Shown: piece by piece, positions 14,101 to 24,916 of the stretch
Numbering within the stretch: the stretch's first letter is position 1
How the letters are laid out: each line of letters begins with the position of its first letter
Assembly (NCBI GenBank): GCA_009746045.1
Contig: RPFO01000065.1
Coordinates: forward strand, 6,334,887 to 6,398,886
Direction of reading: 5' to 3'
DNA length: 64,000 nt
Origin: Mesostigma viride
Lineage: Eukaryota; Streptophyta; Mesostigmatophyceae; Mesostigmatales; Mesostigmataceae
Notes under the pieces: model-generated
Told to the model about the DNA's origin: nothing
Database searches by the model: none
What the model saw: only the letters and a program-made list of their open reading frames with translations
Translations under genes and position numbers: made by a program

Positions 14101-17100
14101 ACGTCATATCCTACGCCTGTAGCCTCATTATACCGGCACACGAGTAAGTCCGCACGTCATATCCTAAGCCTGTAGCCTCATTATACCGGCACACAAGTAA
14201 GTCCGCACGTCATATCCTAAGCCTGTAGCCTCATTATACCGGCACACGAGTAAGTCCGCACGTCATATCCTAAGCCTGTAGCTATCAAATGCTAGGCCGT
14301 TAAGCCACCTCTTTTAAGGCATCTCCATAATGAAGACACCGACTGCACAGTTGCCGCTGTAACAACGGCCAATCATTCCACCCCACATGACTAGTCTTTG
14401 GGGGGGAAGGGGACAGTAGGGGGCTCTAATAAGCTGGTCTAGGAGCTGCAAAACCATAACTTAGTGGTGGCTGGCGTAAACAAAGACATTATTACCTTGC
14501 ACCACGACGCAACATGGTGAGAGCTGGTGGAATCATCTACTAAGTCATGCAATCAATGCCATGACCCTTGCATTTTGCACCTTGCAAGCACCATGCGTTT
14601 TCCACCCATGTTTGCGAGTTTTGGGAGCACAGAGCAGCTGGGGGGGGAATCACTGTGACTGACCTCGTCGGGGGCCTCCATGTTGGCCCCTGCCTGGAGC
14701 AGAATGCGGACCACATGGGCATGTCCCTGGTTGGCAGCGCTGGTGATAGGGGTCCAGCCATTCTGCGCACCCCGACCGAGGCCACACGAGATAGATGCAA
14801 TACGACTGAGACAAGAATGTACGTACCAAGCCAAGCATCGGCCACAAACAAGGCACCAAGTCCAGGGATAAAGGCAACTTTTTTTGCATGATTTGTCATC
14901 GTAGCGTAGGAAGGATGTTAGGGCAAAATAGGAAGGCTGTGACCGCGAAACAGGAAGGCTGTTATCACGGAGTAGATAGTCACACCGCCCGACGTAGTTA
15001 GTGTGGGTTGCACTAATTGTGAATCCGTACGAAAAATACGGGCAGTTGCAGGGGGGGTGGAAAAAAACAAGAAAATTTACATCATGCTGGATTCGAGTAG
15101 ATCTCGCGAAAACAAGCATGTTTGCCACTGGTCGCAACCCCAGGGGGTCTCTAGGTTAGAAGTTACAGAGCCTCAAAAACCGTTAACTTAAAGGGTAGGT
15201 AGGTAGGGTGCCGGGCCGATATGGGTTTTTACAACAAAACACTTGGATTTTCTGCTAGCTCCCTCTATGGTCGGAATTTTGAAACGGTTTGACGGACAAA
15301 CTGATAGCACTTGGCGAGCTGAACCCAAATCTGCAGTCAAAATTTTGGCAGGTACCATAGAGGGGGGGGGGGTTGCCCGCAAGATGGTGCTGCCCCTAGG
15401 CACGGAAGTATGCTGCCGTCTGCCACCACTACAAGGCTTCGGCTATCCGTGCTGTGCCAGTATCGCGTCGCGCCGGCCAACGACCCATTTTAGAAAACCG
15501 GAATTTCCCCATACACCAATATGCTCAAACGGTAGAGCTCGCGGAGCTGATCATTTTGCTTCCTAGGTCGACCCCTATAACCCTCGGGACCTCAGGGTTT
15601 TGCTAGGTATAGCGTCTACGTGCTAGGTAGGTAGGGTCAAAGGGCCAACTTTTGGAAAATTTCAGCATGGTGTCTGATATTTTTGTTTTTTCCACCCCCC
15701 CTGGCAGTTGTGTCATGTTCGCAACGTTCGCACTGCCAAAACTGGCAATGAAGATTTCATGAACAGCCTCTTCTACAACGAAGTACTACGATGTCCAGTC
15801 GTACTGAAAGTCTTAAAATCCAAAGACCGACAATAAAATTCACAGTAATAAATTGAACACTAAATACATTGGGCGGTGTACTAAGCGGCCCGCCCCCCCC
15901 ACATTCATACCCTCCCAGTGATGCCTGGGCGGCCCGTCTCACCTCATTCGTACTCTCCAAGTTCGCACCGCTCTTGATGAACAGCTCGACGAGAGGGGCA
16001 TGCCCCTTCCCAGCGGAAATGTTCAGCGGGGTCCAGCCAAGCTGCAACATTGAATCCCACGAAGCCGGAAGAGACCACATTGATGAATTACATTCGCATT
16101 TAACCGTTCACCCCGCACACTGAGCACCCTGTCACGCCCCTGCCATGCTACCAGGCCACCCCGCTGAATGCCTGCCCAATCCACACGTGATGCGCAATCC
16201 CTTCACGTTGGAACCCAACTAGAGCACAGACACATCGTGCAATGTCAAGGCCGACAGCAGGGACAGAGGGAAGCAGGATGGAGGGTGGCATATACCTGAC
16301 ACTGCCTTGGTAAGCACGGAACGGACAGCATCATTCACAGAAAAACGACAATGATTTTTTCGTCAATGCTACTTCTAGATAAACTTGAGCGACAGATTCT
16401 TTTTTCGTCATTCAAGTTAAGAGAAAACCAACGTGAATGACAGGCTTACCTTCTCAGGAATCTCCTTGTTGGCTCCGGCGGACAGCAGGTGCTTGACTAG
16501 CTCCACGTGGCCCTCATTGGCCGCCACATTGAGGGGCGTCCAGCCCTCCTGCTTGCATGCGTACAGGGGCCACCAGGGGCAGCCAGATGCATGGAAACCA
16601 CACACAGATAGCCCAGTAAGAGCATCTTCATTGGGCAGCCCTCGCAGAGTCAAAGGCTAGAAATCAGTTAGTAGTATGACAAATCAAATACGTAGTGTTA
16701 CGGAGTAACCAGGAGGCTGGTGTGAATAGAGAGTTTTATAAGCTAAGCATCCTTACATCCATGTGATTTTAAATATTAATCCGTACATGGCATCCTCAAA
16801 ATGGTATACTCCCCCGGAACGTTGCCCTATTTGGGCTCAGACTGAATGGCCAGGGCTGGCAAAGGTGGCTAACCTGCTCAGCGATCAATGCAAATTTTGC
16901 AGGAGTTGTGTAGCTTTTGCTAAGGGTTGTTGCGACCCTTCACCCTGCATCGACCCTTCAAATCAGCTCCAAGTGCACAAGACTGCGATCTGTTTGCCCC
17001 AACCCACCCCATTTCCCATCTTCAAGATAGCATGCCCCCGTGCTCGACAGTCGGTGGTATCACTCAACAAACTGCCCCATGTCACATAGGCATGTTGCCA

Positions 17101-19874
17101 CCCAACCTTCTGAGCATTATCCTAACTAGTTTCCGTCTAGATGGTCCCATCAGCACCCTTTCAATCCACCTTCCGGACTAGTGGTTCGACAAGCAATTTA
17201 CCCAGCATTCTGCCTAGCATTCTGCCTAGCATTCTGCCCAGCATTCTGCCCAGCATGCTGCCCAGCATGCTGCCCAGCATGCTGCCCAGCATGCTGCCCA
17301 GCATGCAGCCCAGCATGCTGCCCAGCATTCTGCCCAGCATTCTGACCAGCATTCTGACCAGCATTCTGACCAGCATTCTGACCAGCATTCTGACCAGCAT
17401 TCTGACCAGCATTCTGACCAGCAATCTGCCCAGCATTCTGCCCAGCATTCTGCCCAGCATTCTGCCCAGCATTCTGCCCAGCATTCTGCCCAGCATTCTG
17501 CCCAGCATTCTGCCCAGCATTCTGCCCAGCATTCTGCCCAGCATTCTGCCCAGCATTCTGCCCAGCATTCTGCCCAGCATTCTGCCCAGCAATCTGCCCA
17601 GCAATCTGCCCAGCAATCTGCCCAGCATTCTGCCCAGCATTCTGCCCAGCATTCTGCCCAGTATTCTGCCCAGCATTCTGCCCAGCATTCTGCCCAGCAT
17701 TCTGCCCAGCATTCTGCCCAGCATTCTGCCCAGCATTCTGCCCAGCATTCTGCCCAGCATTCTGCCCAGCATTCTGCCTAGCATTCTGCCCAGCATTCTG
17801 CCTAGCATTCTGCCTAGCATTCTGCCTAGCATTCTGCCTAGCATTCTGCCTAGCATTCTGCCTAGCATTCTGCCTAGCATTCTGCCTAGCATTCTGCCTA
17901 GCATTCTGCCTATCATTCTGCCTATCATTCTGCCTATCATTCTGCCTATCATTCTGCCTAGCATTCTGCCCAGCATTCTGCCCAGCATTATTCCCAGCAT
18001 TCTGCCCAGCATTCTGCCCAGCATTCTGCCCAGCATTCTGCCCAGCATTCTGCCCAGCATTCTGCCCAGCATTCTGCCCAGCATTCTGCCCAGCATTCTG
18101 CCCAGCATTCTGCCCAGCATTCTGCCTAGCATTCTGCCCAGCATTCTGCCTAGCATTCTGCCTAGCATTCTGCCTAGCATTCTGCCTAGCATTCTGCCTA
18201 GCATTCTGCCTAGCATTCTGCCTAGCATTCTGCCTATCATTCTGCCTATCATTCTGCCTAGCATTCTGCCCAGCATTCTGCCCAGCATTATTCCCAGCAT
18301 TCTGCCCAGCATTCTGCCCAGCATTCTGCCCAGCATTCTGCCCAGCATTCTGCCCAGCATTCTGCCCAGCATTCTGCCCAGCATTCTGCCCAGCATTCTG
18401 CCCAGCATTCTGCCCAGCATTCTGCCCAGCATTCTGCCCAGCATTCTGCCCAGCATTCTGCCCAGCATTCTGCCCAGCATTCTGCCCAGCATTCTGCCTA
18501 GCATTCTGCCTAGCATTCTGCCTAGCATTCTGCCTAGCATTCTGCCTATCATTCTGCCTATCATTCTGACTAGCATTCTGACTAGCGTTCTGCCTATCAT
18601 GCTGCCAAGCATTCTGACTAGCATTCTGACTAGCATCTGATCCATGCAAAAATAGGACTAAGGAAATCTTCCCCTCCTAGGGGTCGCCCTCGTGAAGCAT
18701 AGAATTGTCTTGAGAGCATACAAGAGCAGGGCAACACGGGACTAGGGCCCACTCACGTAGTCCACGCCGTTGATCTCTGCCCCAGCCGACAGCAGAACCT
18801 TGACAATGTCCAGATGACCATGATATGCCGCGATGTCAAGGCCAGTCGAGCCGGTCTGGAACAATGGCAAGGGGGTGATGCCACCCGTTGTGTGGCGGGG
18901 GTCGCACAAGCATGCCAGCGTGACGGCGATTAGGAAAGTTTGAATGACATCCGCCCCACCCTGCCTTTCTTCTCCAAAAATGTAAAAAACAAGTACGCGG
19001 ATTTTCTCCATGCTTGCTGTGGTCATTTTGTGAATTCCAAGTCGTGGCGGAAAGGGAACGCCAAGTACGACTATTAGCGACCTGCTCCTCAAGCCTCAGA
19101 TACCACCTCAACAACACAAACGTCAACTGGCAAGTGCTCCCTGCATGGAACCACTTTCCTGTCCGTGATGGAAAAAAATATGTATTTGTGTCAGGTGTTT
19201 GAAAACAATAGGAATAAAAGTTTTCAAATCAGCACTTACAATGTTGGTGCAGTCGATGGATGCCCCGGCCCCGAGCAGGACATTTACGGCGCCCAAGTGA
19301 CCTTTGTCGCAGGCAGTAAATAAAGCCGTGCTCCCATCCTGACATCCATTTGTAACCACGTGCAACGATGGACCATTTGTGAAGCCAAAACATGAAGCCA
19401 ACCAATCAGGGGATAGGCACAAACCTGGTAGCCACATTCGACCATTGACATGTGCTTGACAATAGGACATTTGCAAAGCCGAATCAAACGCATGACCGCC
19501 ATACATGCAGAACTAGGCATGCCCCCCGCCCCCCGATCCATTGTGCGGGCTGCATAAGGGATGCAGCCTAGACCAATCCTGATATGCTGACATGCGGCAA
19601 CAATAATTCCCTTGCAGCCTAGCGTTAGGAAAACCTCAGTGTGTTCGATGGTCTTTGCTGTTTTTACAGTCGGACAAAGCGATGCCGGGAGCGGGAAAAT
19701 GACTGATTACAAAGGCTGACGATGCGTAGGAATTAAGATGAAATGTTTCCTTGTTTTAAATGTGGAAACTACCTCATTCCTCCAGTCCACGGTGGCTCCC
19801 TTCCGCAGCGCGGCCAAAATCCCTTGTACGCTTCCTTCTGCGGCTGCATTGTACAGCTGAACATGTATTGACAT
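1..19874 (-). CDS. Ankyrin-repeat / TQT-motif / pseudokinase protein gene (joined exons, 3' end outside window)
   Basis: I assembled this gene from 12 exons on the minus strand: 19874-19773, 19338-19240, 18855-18757, 16548-16450, 16041-15943, 14762-14664, 13704-13606, 12688-12590, 11914-9551, 3889-3657, 3040-2495 and 2134 to the window edge. All junctions are GT-AG and keep one frame for about 2020 codons. The order is ankyrin repeats (residues about 1-290), low-complexity linker with five TQT motifs (about 480-595), coiled-coil-like segments (to about 1310), then a kinase-like domain (about 1480-1880) and a Ser-rich tail running off the window. The start is the ATG at 19874, the only in-frame ATG after an upstream stop; an upstream exon cannot be excluded because a possible acceptor lies just after it. 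Ankyrin repeats bind proteins. The kinase fold lacks catalytic residues, so a scaffold or regulatory role is inferred. Exact orthologue not recognised. Confidence 0.8.
2495..3040 (-). CDS. Exon 11: coiled-coil-like segment
   Basis: 546 nt, phase 2 in and 2 out, acceptor ccggaccag, donor GTATGT. It contains a long Arg/Leu/Ala-rich helical stretch ([20 protein letters not shown], then [20 protein letters not shown]). A less ordered part follows, with [13 protein letters not shown], ending ASGAFFAR. This lies where a kinase glycine-rich loop and VAIK lysine would be expected; I see neither clearly. Confidence 0.75.
3657..3889 (-). CDS. Exon 10: helical segment
   Basis: 233 nt, phase 0 in and phase 2 out, acceptor cccgcag, donor GTGAGT. 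It begins [20 protein letters not shown] and ends [11 protein letters not shown]. The Ala/Glu/Leu pattern suggests amphipathic helices. It follows the 5.66-kb intron filled by the 61-bp minisatellite. Confidence 0.75.
3990..9352. repeat. 61-bp minisatellite array, about 88 copies
   Basis: A nearly perfect head-to-tail array with a 61-bp period, inside the intron between exons 9 and 10 of the ankyrin/pseudokinase gene. Units differ mainly at a few sites: AACAACAAGG versus AACAAGGAGG, GGAACC versus GGGACC, AACAGGGG versus AACCGGGG, and GCAAGG versus GCGAGG. Each unit has three G4 runs on the plus strand. Because 61 is not a multiple of 3 and no minus-strand frame of the unit has a stop, all three minus frames stay open for about 1800 codons. 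These are not genes. Confidence 0.97.
9551..11914 (-). CDS. Exon 9: ankyrin half-repeat, TQT-motif linker and helical segments
   Basis: A single 2364-nt exon (788 codons, phase 0-0). It opens with [18 protein letters not shown], the first helix pair of a closing ankyrin repeat. A Ser/Thr/Ala/Pro-rich linker follows. It holds five TQTE motifs, centred near 11260, 11160, 11105, 11032 and 10932, in imperfect repeats sharing a VRADASTAT block; TQT is the anchor of LC8 dynein-light-chain ligands. After about 10830 the sequence becomes charged and Ala-rich, with helical stretches such as [20 protein letters not shown] and [20 protein letters not shown]. It ends [12 protein letters not shown] before GTGAGG. 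No enzyme domain is visible. Confidence 0.8.
12454..12600. repeat. CCCG/CCCA tetranucleotide tract at a 5' splice site
   Basis: An interrupted (CCCG)n run followed by CCCA units. It ends directly against the donor of ankyrin exon 8, so on the gene strand the intron begins GTGGGTGGG and continues into GGGC repeats. Confidence 0.9.
12590..12688 (-). CDS. Exon 8: ankyrin repeat
   Basis: 99 nt, phase 0-0, acceptor ctgcag, donor GTGGGT. It reads [20 protein letters not shown] then [13 protein letters not shown]. The ALHWAAENG core is typical of a near-terminal ankyrin unit. Its donor is the first unit of the GGGT/GGGC array that fills the start of the intron. Confidence 0.86.
13606..13704 (-). 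CDS. Exon 7: ankyrin repeat
   Basis: 99 nt, phase 0-0, acceptor gcccag, donor GTGAGT. It reads [20 protein letters not shown] then [13 protein letters not shown]. Lys replaces the usual Gly before WTPL; otherwise consensus. Confidence 0.88.
14070..14281. repeat. 53-bp tandem repeat, 4 copies
   Basis: Four near-identical 53-bp units, each starting gcctcattataccggc, in the intron between ankyrin exons 6 and 7. No coding potential seen. Confidence 0.95.
14664..14762 (-). CDS. Exon 6: ankyrin repeat
   Basis: 99 nt, phase 0-0, acceptor tgcgcag, donor GTCAGT. It reads [20 protein letters not shown] then [13 protein letters not shown], with all hydrophobic core positions of the ankyrin fold present. 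Confidence 0.88.
15263..15367. repeat. Imperfect inverted repeat (hairpin) in intron
   Basis: The arms CCCTCTATGG...GGAATTTTGA and TCAAAATTTTGG...CCATAGAGGG flank a loop of roughly 55 bases in the intron between ankyrin exons 5 and 6. A GGTAGGTAGG motif flanks the region at about 15196 and 15626. It could be a degenerate small transposable element. Confidence 0.5.
15943..16041 (-). CDS. Exon 5: ankyrin repeat
   Basis: 99 nt, phase 0-0, acceptor gttgcag, donor GTGAGA. It reads [20 protein letters not shown] then [13 protein letters not shown]. The second helix carries FIKSGAN in place of LL-AGAN, still within ankyrin variation. Confidence 0.87.
16450..16548 (-). CDS. Exon 4: ankyrin repeat
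   Basis: 99 nt, phase 0-0, acceptor caagcag, donor GTAAGC. It reads [20 protein letters not shown] then [13 protein letters not shown]. The TPL, A-N-GH, VELV and LL-AGAN signatures are textbook ankyrin. Confidence 0.88.
17198..18637. repeat. 12-bp satellite array, about 120 copies
   Basis: Unit ctgcccagcatt with variants ctgcctagcatt, ctgaccagcatt and ctgcctatcatt, in the intron between ankyrin exons 3 and 4. A rare variant carrying attattcccagc recurs at 17988 and 18288, exactly 300 bp apart, so about 25 units were duplicated as a block. The long LPSI, MLGR and QNAG reading frames here are repeat artefacts. Confidence 0.96.
18757..18855 (-). CDS. Exon 3: ankyrin repeat
   Basis: 99 nt, phase 0-0, acceptor ttccag, donor GTGAGT. 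It reads [20 protein letters not shown] followed by [13 protein letters not shown], a near-consensus ankyrin unit (GHLDIVK-LLSAGA). The intron that follows in the gene's direction (to 16549) holds the 12-bp satellite array. Confidence 0.85.
19240..19338 (-). CDS. Exon 2: ankyrin repeat
   Basis: Exactly 99 nt and 33 codons, phase 0 at both ends, flanked by AG and GTAAGT. It reads [20 protein letters not shown] and continues [13 protein letters not shown]. This matches the ankyrin consensus G-TAL--A---GH---V--LL-AGA, with D in place of the usual A of the A-A/A-S pair. Confidence 0.82.
19773..19874 (-). CDS. Exon 1: start codon and first ankyrin-type repeat
   Basis: 34 codons beginning [15 protein letters not shown] and ending VDWRNE before a GTAG donor. 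[16 protein letters not shown] is the helix-turn-helix core of an ankyrin repeat. An in-frame TAA lies 12 codons before the ATG. The sequence tgttcag just before LYN could instead be an acceptor, in which case the true start is further upstream. Confidence 0.65.
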
Positions 19875-20636
19875 TGACTGCCCTGGCAGGCTCCGTTACG
19901 GAGGAAACAACCTGGAAGGCTGGTTGACATGCATGCTCCAGCAAGCCATACACCGCACCCCGGACTGCCCGGACTCCTCAAAGGGGCACACGTCCTGAAC
20001 CAGTCTCCCCCCCTAAAACGAGCAACGGAATGGTCGTTTCATGGTTTAGTGAAAACTTGGAAAGTTGATTTGTTTTCGCGATTACTGCCTAAGCGATAAA
20101 GTTGCATTCGGCATGATAGCACGGAAGAATTTCTAACGAGAAGCACCAGGCATTCGTCCACGAAGCGATTCGACTTCCATCAGAGTATCGTGCTGGATGC
20201 GATCGAAAGTCACGCGCGACTGCATCTTCGAATTATTAATGACGTGAAAACACGCGCACCGCTCTGGCAAGTTTGACGTTGGTACGCCAACGCATCTCTT
20301 GAACCCTTGTCTTTTTATGGTTACGGACGGGCTACGAACGCAGACGATCTTGGATCGGCGCGCGGCTTGATGATCAGCTGGCGACGGTCAGCCATCTGCA
20401 TCTGCTATGCACTTGCATTCTGCACGTCGATTGGTAGAGAGTCAAGATACCTTTTTACCATCCGCCAATGGGTGGACGGATATCATCCCAAATGCTTAGA
20501 TTTCCATCAGATATTTGTATCTTGAGTGAGTACCTACTCATACTTGTATTTCAACTATTAGTATAGAATCAATTATATTAGCTTTGTACTCGACGCCATG
20601 ATCTGCGATACGCACAAAACGTGGCACATGAAATGA
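19875..20636. other. Intergenic region upstream of the ankyrin gene
   Basis: No convincing exon, RNA gene or repeat was found. It should contain the promoter and 5' leader of the minus-strand gene. No TATA element could be placed with confidence. Confidence 0.5.
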
Positions 20637-20646
20637 GTAAGAAATG
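20637..20646 (+). repeat. Target-site duplication, left copy
   Basis: GTAAGAAATG, identical to 27374-27383 and abutting the left terminus of the inverted-repeat transposon. Confidence 0.85.
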
Positions 20647-23103
20647 GAGTTTTTGTAAACATCAGACACTGATTTCTTCAGACGGTGCGCAAGGCTGGGG
20701 AGTGCGCGAGGCTGGGAGTGCGCAAGGCTGGGAGTGCATCGTGGCTGGGCGCGGCGCGGCAGCGTGCGCAAGGCTGGCGCGTAAAACTGCAAACGACGTA
20801 AATCGTATCGGCTGCCTTTGGACTTAGCCGAATTTCGTCGTCGATGCGAGTGGTGATGGCCGTTTAGATCTTAGTTTTTAACCCGACGGGTTTCCTTATG
20901 ATGCGTTCAAAATGGCAGCTGATGGCATGATTACTTAACATGTGGCGCGCGCAAAGAGCCTGTAGTCGTGCAGTTTACCCTCAATAATCAATCAATCTGA
21001 GTCTCGAGTCCACGTTGGAGTCCACTGACCCCCCCGACTAGAATTTCCGACCCCCAATGTTGCACGCAAGCTATGCCTGCCATGCTTTTTCTATTTCCTA
21101 ACACCCACAGTTGGGGGATCATAGTCATTGACAATTTCTCCCCGTTGCTTTTTATGCTGCATATCCAACTATATCTGAGTAAGAGGGGTCGAGCGGATGA
21201 CGCCGACATGGTTTGCATATACCTTCATAGTGGCTTCAAATCGTCATATTCTTGAAGCGCGGTCAGTTCAGCCCACAGAACCTTACGTACGTCTTACCAA
21301 GGTACATGCACGGTGGGGACGCGGTCGGCCGGTCGGGGTTTGCCTGCTTTCTTTACCCAACCAGGGACATGTTCGTGATTTTCTTGCAGCGCTGGAAGAT
21401 CAGTCCCGGGAAGAACCGCCTGCGACCCCTGGACCGTTCCGTTCCAACGATACCTGTGACTCTTCAGCATCAACGGTACGAATAGCACGAACCCGCCCAC
21501 GTGCTTGGCCGCCATACCCGTTCCTAGTCATGCCATGCTCCTTCCTAGTCATGCCATGGTCGTTCCGAGTCATGCCATGGTCGTTCCTAGTCATGTCACT
21601 CCCGTTCCTAGTCATGCCATTAATTAATTAATTAATTAAAATGATAGCTCCGTTGGGAGCATATGTAACACATAGCCCTGAGAAAGGGCATCTATGGGTT
21701 TGTAATACAATCAGGGCTACAACCTGCAGGTGGAGGATGTACAACTGTCACCTGCTCTGGGTGCACAAGGTGCACCTGCACCGCCATGATGGTTCATGCC
21801 TCCTTAACAAGCACAGGCACCCAGGGGGGGGCTTGAGGAGAGGGCCTAGAAGGCCTGCATGACATATGGGGTGGAGGGTATGTGGCTAGGCTATAGCTGG
21901 TGTACACATGGCATCTCAGCAGAGAGTAACTCCCTGCATAGGCATCGCATGGCTAAATTCTTAATGCATCATCCATGGGAGGTCCCATTGTAGGCTGGGC
22001 GCGGCTAAATACTGAAAGCATCATCCATGGGGGCCATTATGGGCGCACATGCGCGTGGGCCACGTCATGCCATACCCGTTCCTAGTCATGCCATGGCCGT
22101 TCCTAGTCATGCCATGGTCGTTCCGAGTCATGCCATACCCGTTCCTAGTCATGCCATGCCCGTTCCTAGTCATGCCATACTCGTTACTAGTCATGCCATG
22201 CCCGTTCCTAGTCATGCCATACCCGTTCCTAGTCATGCCATACCCGTTCCTAGTCATGCCATACCCGTTCCTAGTCATGCCATGCCCGTTCCTAGTCATG
22301 CCATGGCCGTTCCTAGTCATGCCATGCCCGTTCCTAGTCATGCCACACCCGTTCCTAGTCATGCCATGCCCGTTCCTAGTCATGCCATACCCGTTCCTAG
22401 TCATGCCATACCCGTTCCTAGTCATGCCATACCCGTTCCTAGTCATGCTGTACACGCTCCTAGTCATGCCACACCCGTTCCTAGTCATGCCATACCCGTT
22501 CCTAGTCATGCCATGGTCGTTCCGAGTCATGCCATACCCGTTCCGAGTCATGACATACTCATTCCTAGTCATGCCATACCCGTTCCTAGTCATGCTGTAC
22601 CCGTTCCTAGTCATGCCATGGTCGTTCCGAGTCATGCCATACCCGTTCCGAGTCATGACATACTCATTCCTAGTCATGCCATACCCGTTCCTAGTCATGT
22701 TGTACACGTTCCTAGTCATGCCACACCCGTTCCTAGTCATGCCATGCCCGTTCCTAGTCATGCCATGCTCTTTCCTAGTCATGCCATACCTGTTCCTACT
22801 TCCTAGTCATGCCATACCCGTTCCTAGTCATGCTGTACACGTTCCTAGTCATGCCATGCCCGTTCCTACTCATGTCATGGTTTTTACCTGTATGTCCTCT
22901 GCCCTTGGTGCCAGCGTTCTGTGAGCACCTCAATGTATGGTCTGTCGTGAGAACAATAATGGCAGTCTAGCCAACGTCGATACGTTCGAGTTGGGCTCAT
23001 AGTTAGTTGGTTGTTGTCGACCCACACAATAGCTGTTGCTTGTGTTAATTGGGAAATGTGTTTTATTGCAGCTGAACATGTATCAAGCTTCATTGCAATC
23101 TAG
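20647..23103 (+). repeat. Left terminal inverted repeat (2457 bp)
   Basis: From the tip inwards it contains subterminal copies of a GTGCGCAAGGCTGGG-like motif (20684-20780), which could bind transposase. A short block of 21-bp units follows (about 21520-21620), then a TTAA run with a GTTG-loop hairpin (21621-21665) and a larger block of about 38 units of the same 21-bp repeat (22067-22872). The innermost bases are ctag. A 69-codon frame with a CHYCSH motif (23093-22884, minus) is present in both arms, but I cannot support it as a gene. Confidence 0.93.
22067..22872. repeat. 21-bp minisatellite within left arm, about 38 units
   Basis: Units built on CCCGTTCCTAGTCATGCC with small variants. A matching array lies inverted at about 25140-25950. 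The 250-290-codon frames through it (both strands) are repeat artefacts. Confidence 0.95.
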
Positions 23104-24916
23104 CAGTCGCGAACGATTCCTCTAAATCATCTTTAGTGGTGATAGGTACCATTCGAGTGCCAACGGTGGAGACGTACAGGTTCTCACATAGAGGTGGGTT
23201 AACTCGTAACAGTGCTATCAATTGCGTGCGATAAGAACGTGACTGCACCACGTGAACAAGAGACAATTATCAATATTATAATTAACAAACATCACGTGAG
23301 CATTATTAAGTTTACATCATTTGCAGGTTGTTGCTTAGCACGCTTATAGACCATGTACCCCCTCTCACGGACATTTAATTAATTAATTAATACCACGTGA
23401 CTGCGTGAGCAGTATCCTCATGAAGGGAATGGATGACATGCGAAAGAAACTATCTAAGCACGGGTAGCAGGATTGTGGGCCCCGCGGCCGGTGGCACTGT
23501 GCCGACCGTAGCGGGTTACCCGAGGTGCCCCTACCGGACATTAATTAATTAATTAATAGACACGTGACTGCGTCACGTGAGCATAAGTCCTCAGTGGGAG
23601 GGGAACATGGGATGGAATGGATGGTATAAGCTATCTAGGTCCTAGTTACAGGGGTGTGGGCACCGCGGCCCGAATCGCTATGAATGCCATACTTGGTCAC
23701 ACGCGGAGCCCCCACAGACTTGGGGGTGGTCTCCTTCATCACTACTTGCCATCTATCCTTGCGCACCATCTGCCTTAATATTACAGACTACCGGACATGT
23801 GTTACGTGATCTCCCAACGGAGTAACGTTTCAATTCAATGCAACTAATACGTTAGACAGTATAATATTATCGTGACATGCATCACGTGAGCATAATGAAT
23901 GCAATATCAAAGCGACTACCGGCGCAGGCCAGAAATCTGGAGAATATGTCAATATCAACAAGTACTAGGAGCATAGAGTGTCTGATCAGAATAGAGTGTA
24001 CGCATTATGACTGTCCTGGTTAGCCTTGTACTCAGACCCTACGTGGATCATGCCACGACAAATGAGGGTCGTACACACAACTCTTGGTTTAGCTCCGAGA
24101 CCATGCAGTCATTGGCAAACTTTGGAATTACCTCTTTCTCGATACTGTGCCAAAATTCCAAAACAAAAGAGGTGGTAGCCCAACATTGCATGTGACGACT
24201 GAAATCACTTTTTAGGTGTTAAAATTATATGAGTAAATATTTTAATCCATTAATTCATGCTCCATGCATCACCATCCCACAAGCATTTTGTATTGAAATT
24301 CATGACTAAGGTGTAGATGAATTGGAAAACGTTGAGAGCACTGTTTATCAAACCCAAATCAATCACAATTGAATTATGAACATGTTATGATCAGGAGTGT
24401 CTGATCAGAATGTTATGTTGTCTCTTTGATGTTGCTAAAATGAAAATGCAATTATTTTATCCATGCTTTAATACAATAACAACATTTTAACTCATCCGTC
24501 GGACATGGCACCACCCAAGGGCAGCTATCTCGTGACCGAGTGGTACAATGGACAAGGCTGGGATGGACTAATTGAAGGGGATGAACTAGGAGGTAGGGTG
24601 GGAGCCACGGAAGAATGGCTTTTTGGAAATAGGCCCCTCTTCACACTGTGCAGTTGCACTACGAGGCTGCTTGCCTTTGCGACTAGCTGCTCTATCCGGC
24701 TCGCAAGCACTGCGGTGCCTCCTAGACTGAGCCCCGTGGACCTTAGGCCTTCCCCGCGGCTTTGCGATTGGTGGGTTGCCACATAACAAGGGCTGTTGGG
24801 TTGGCGCAGATGTTGCTTGCGCATTGACTGGGAGTGGGTGCTGAGCTATCATCGGTTGTGCAGGGCCCGGGGTTGTGGCTGGAAGACCGGGGTTGTCGGA
24901 AACACACATCTCAATT
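23104..24916. other. Central region of the transposon
   Basis: AT-rich, 1813 bp. It holds two diverged copies of a roughly 110-135-bp module (from about 23367 and 23535), each starting CGGACAT then a TTAA run. It has six CACGTG palindromes between 23248 and 23888, a GTTG-loop hairpin (about 23812-23837), and gagtgtctgatcagaat twice (about 23976 and 24395). Apart from the minus-strand frame at 24586-24984 I see no supportable gene. Confidence 0.6.

Noticed and set aside
17141-18649. Plus-strand LPSI-repeat and minus-strand MLGR and QNAG-repeat proteins
   Set aside because: Translations of a 12-bp satellite in an intron; open on both strands, with no flanking gene structure.
22884-23093. 69-codon frame with CHYCSH motif present in both transposon arms
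   Set aside because: Could be a small zinc-binding protein, but it has no supporting initiation context, homologue or longer gene structure that I can recognise.
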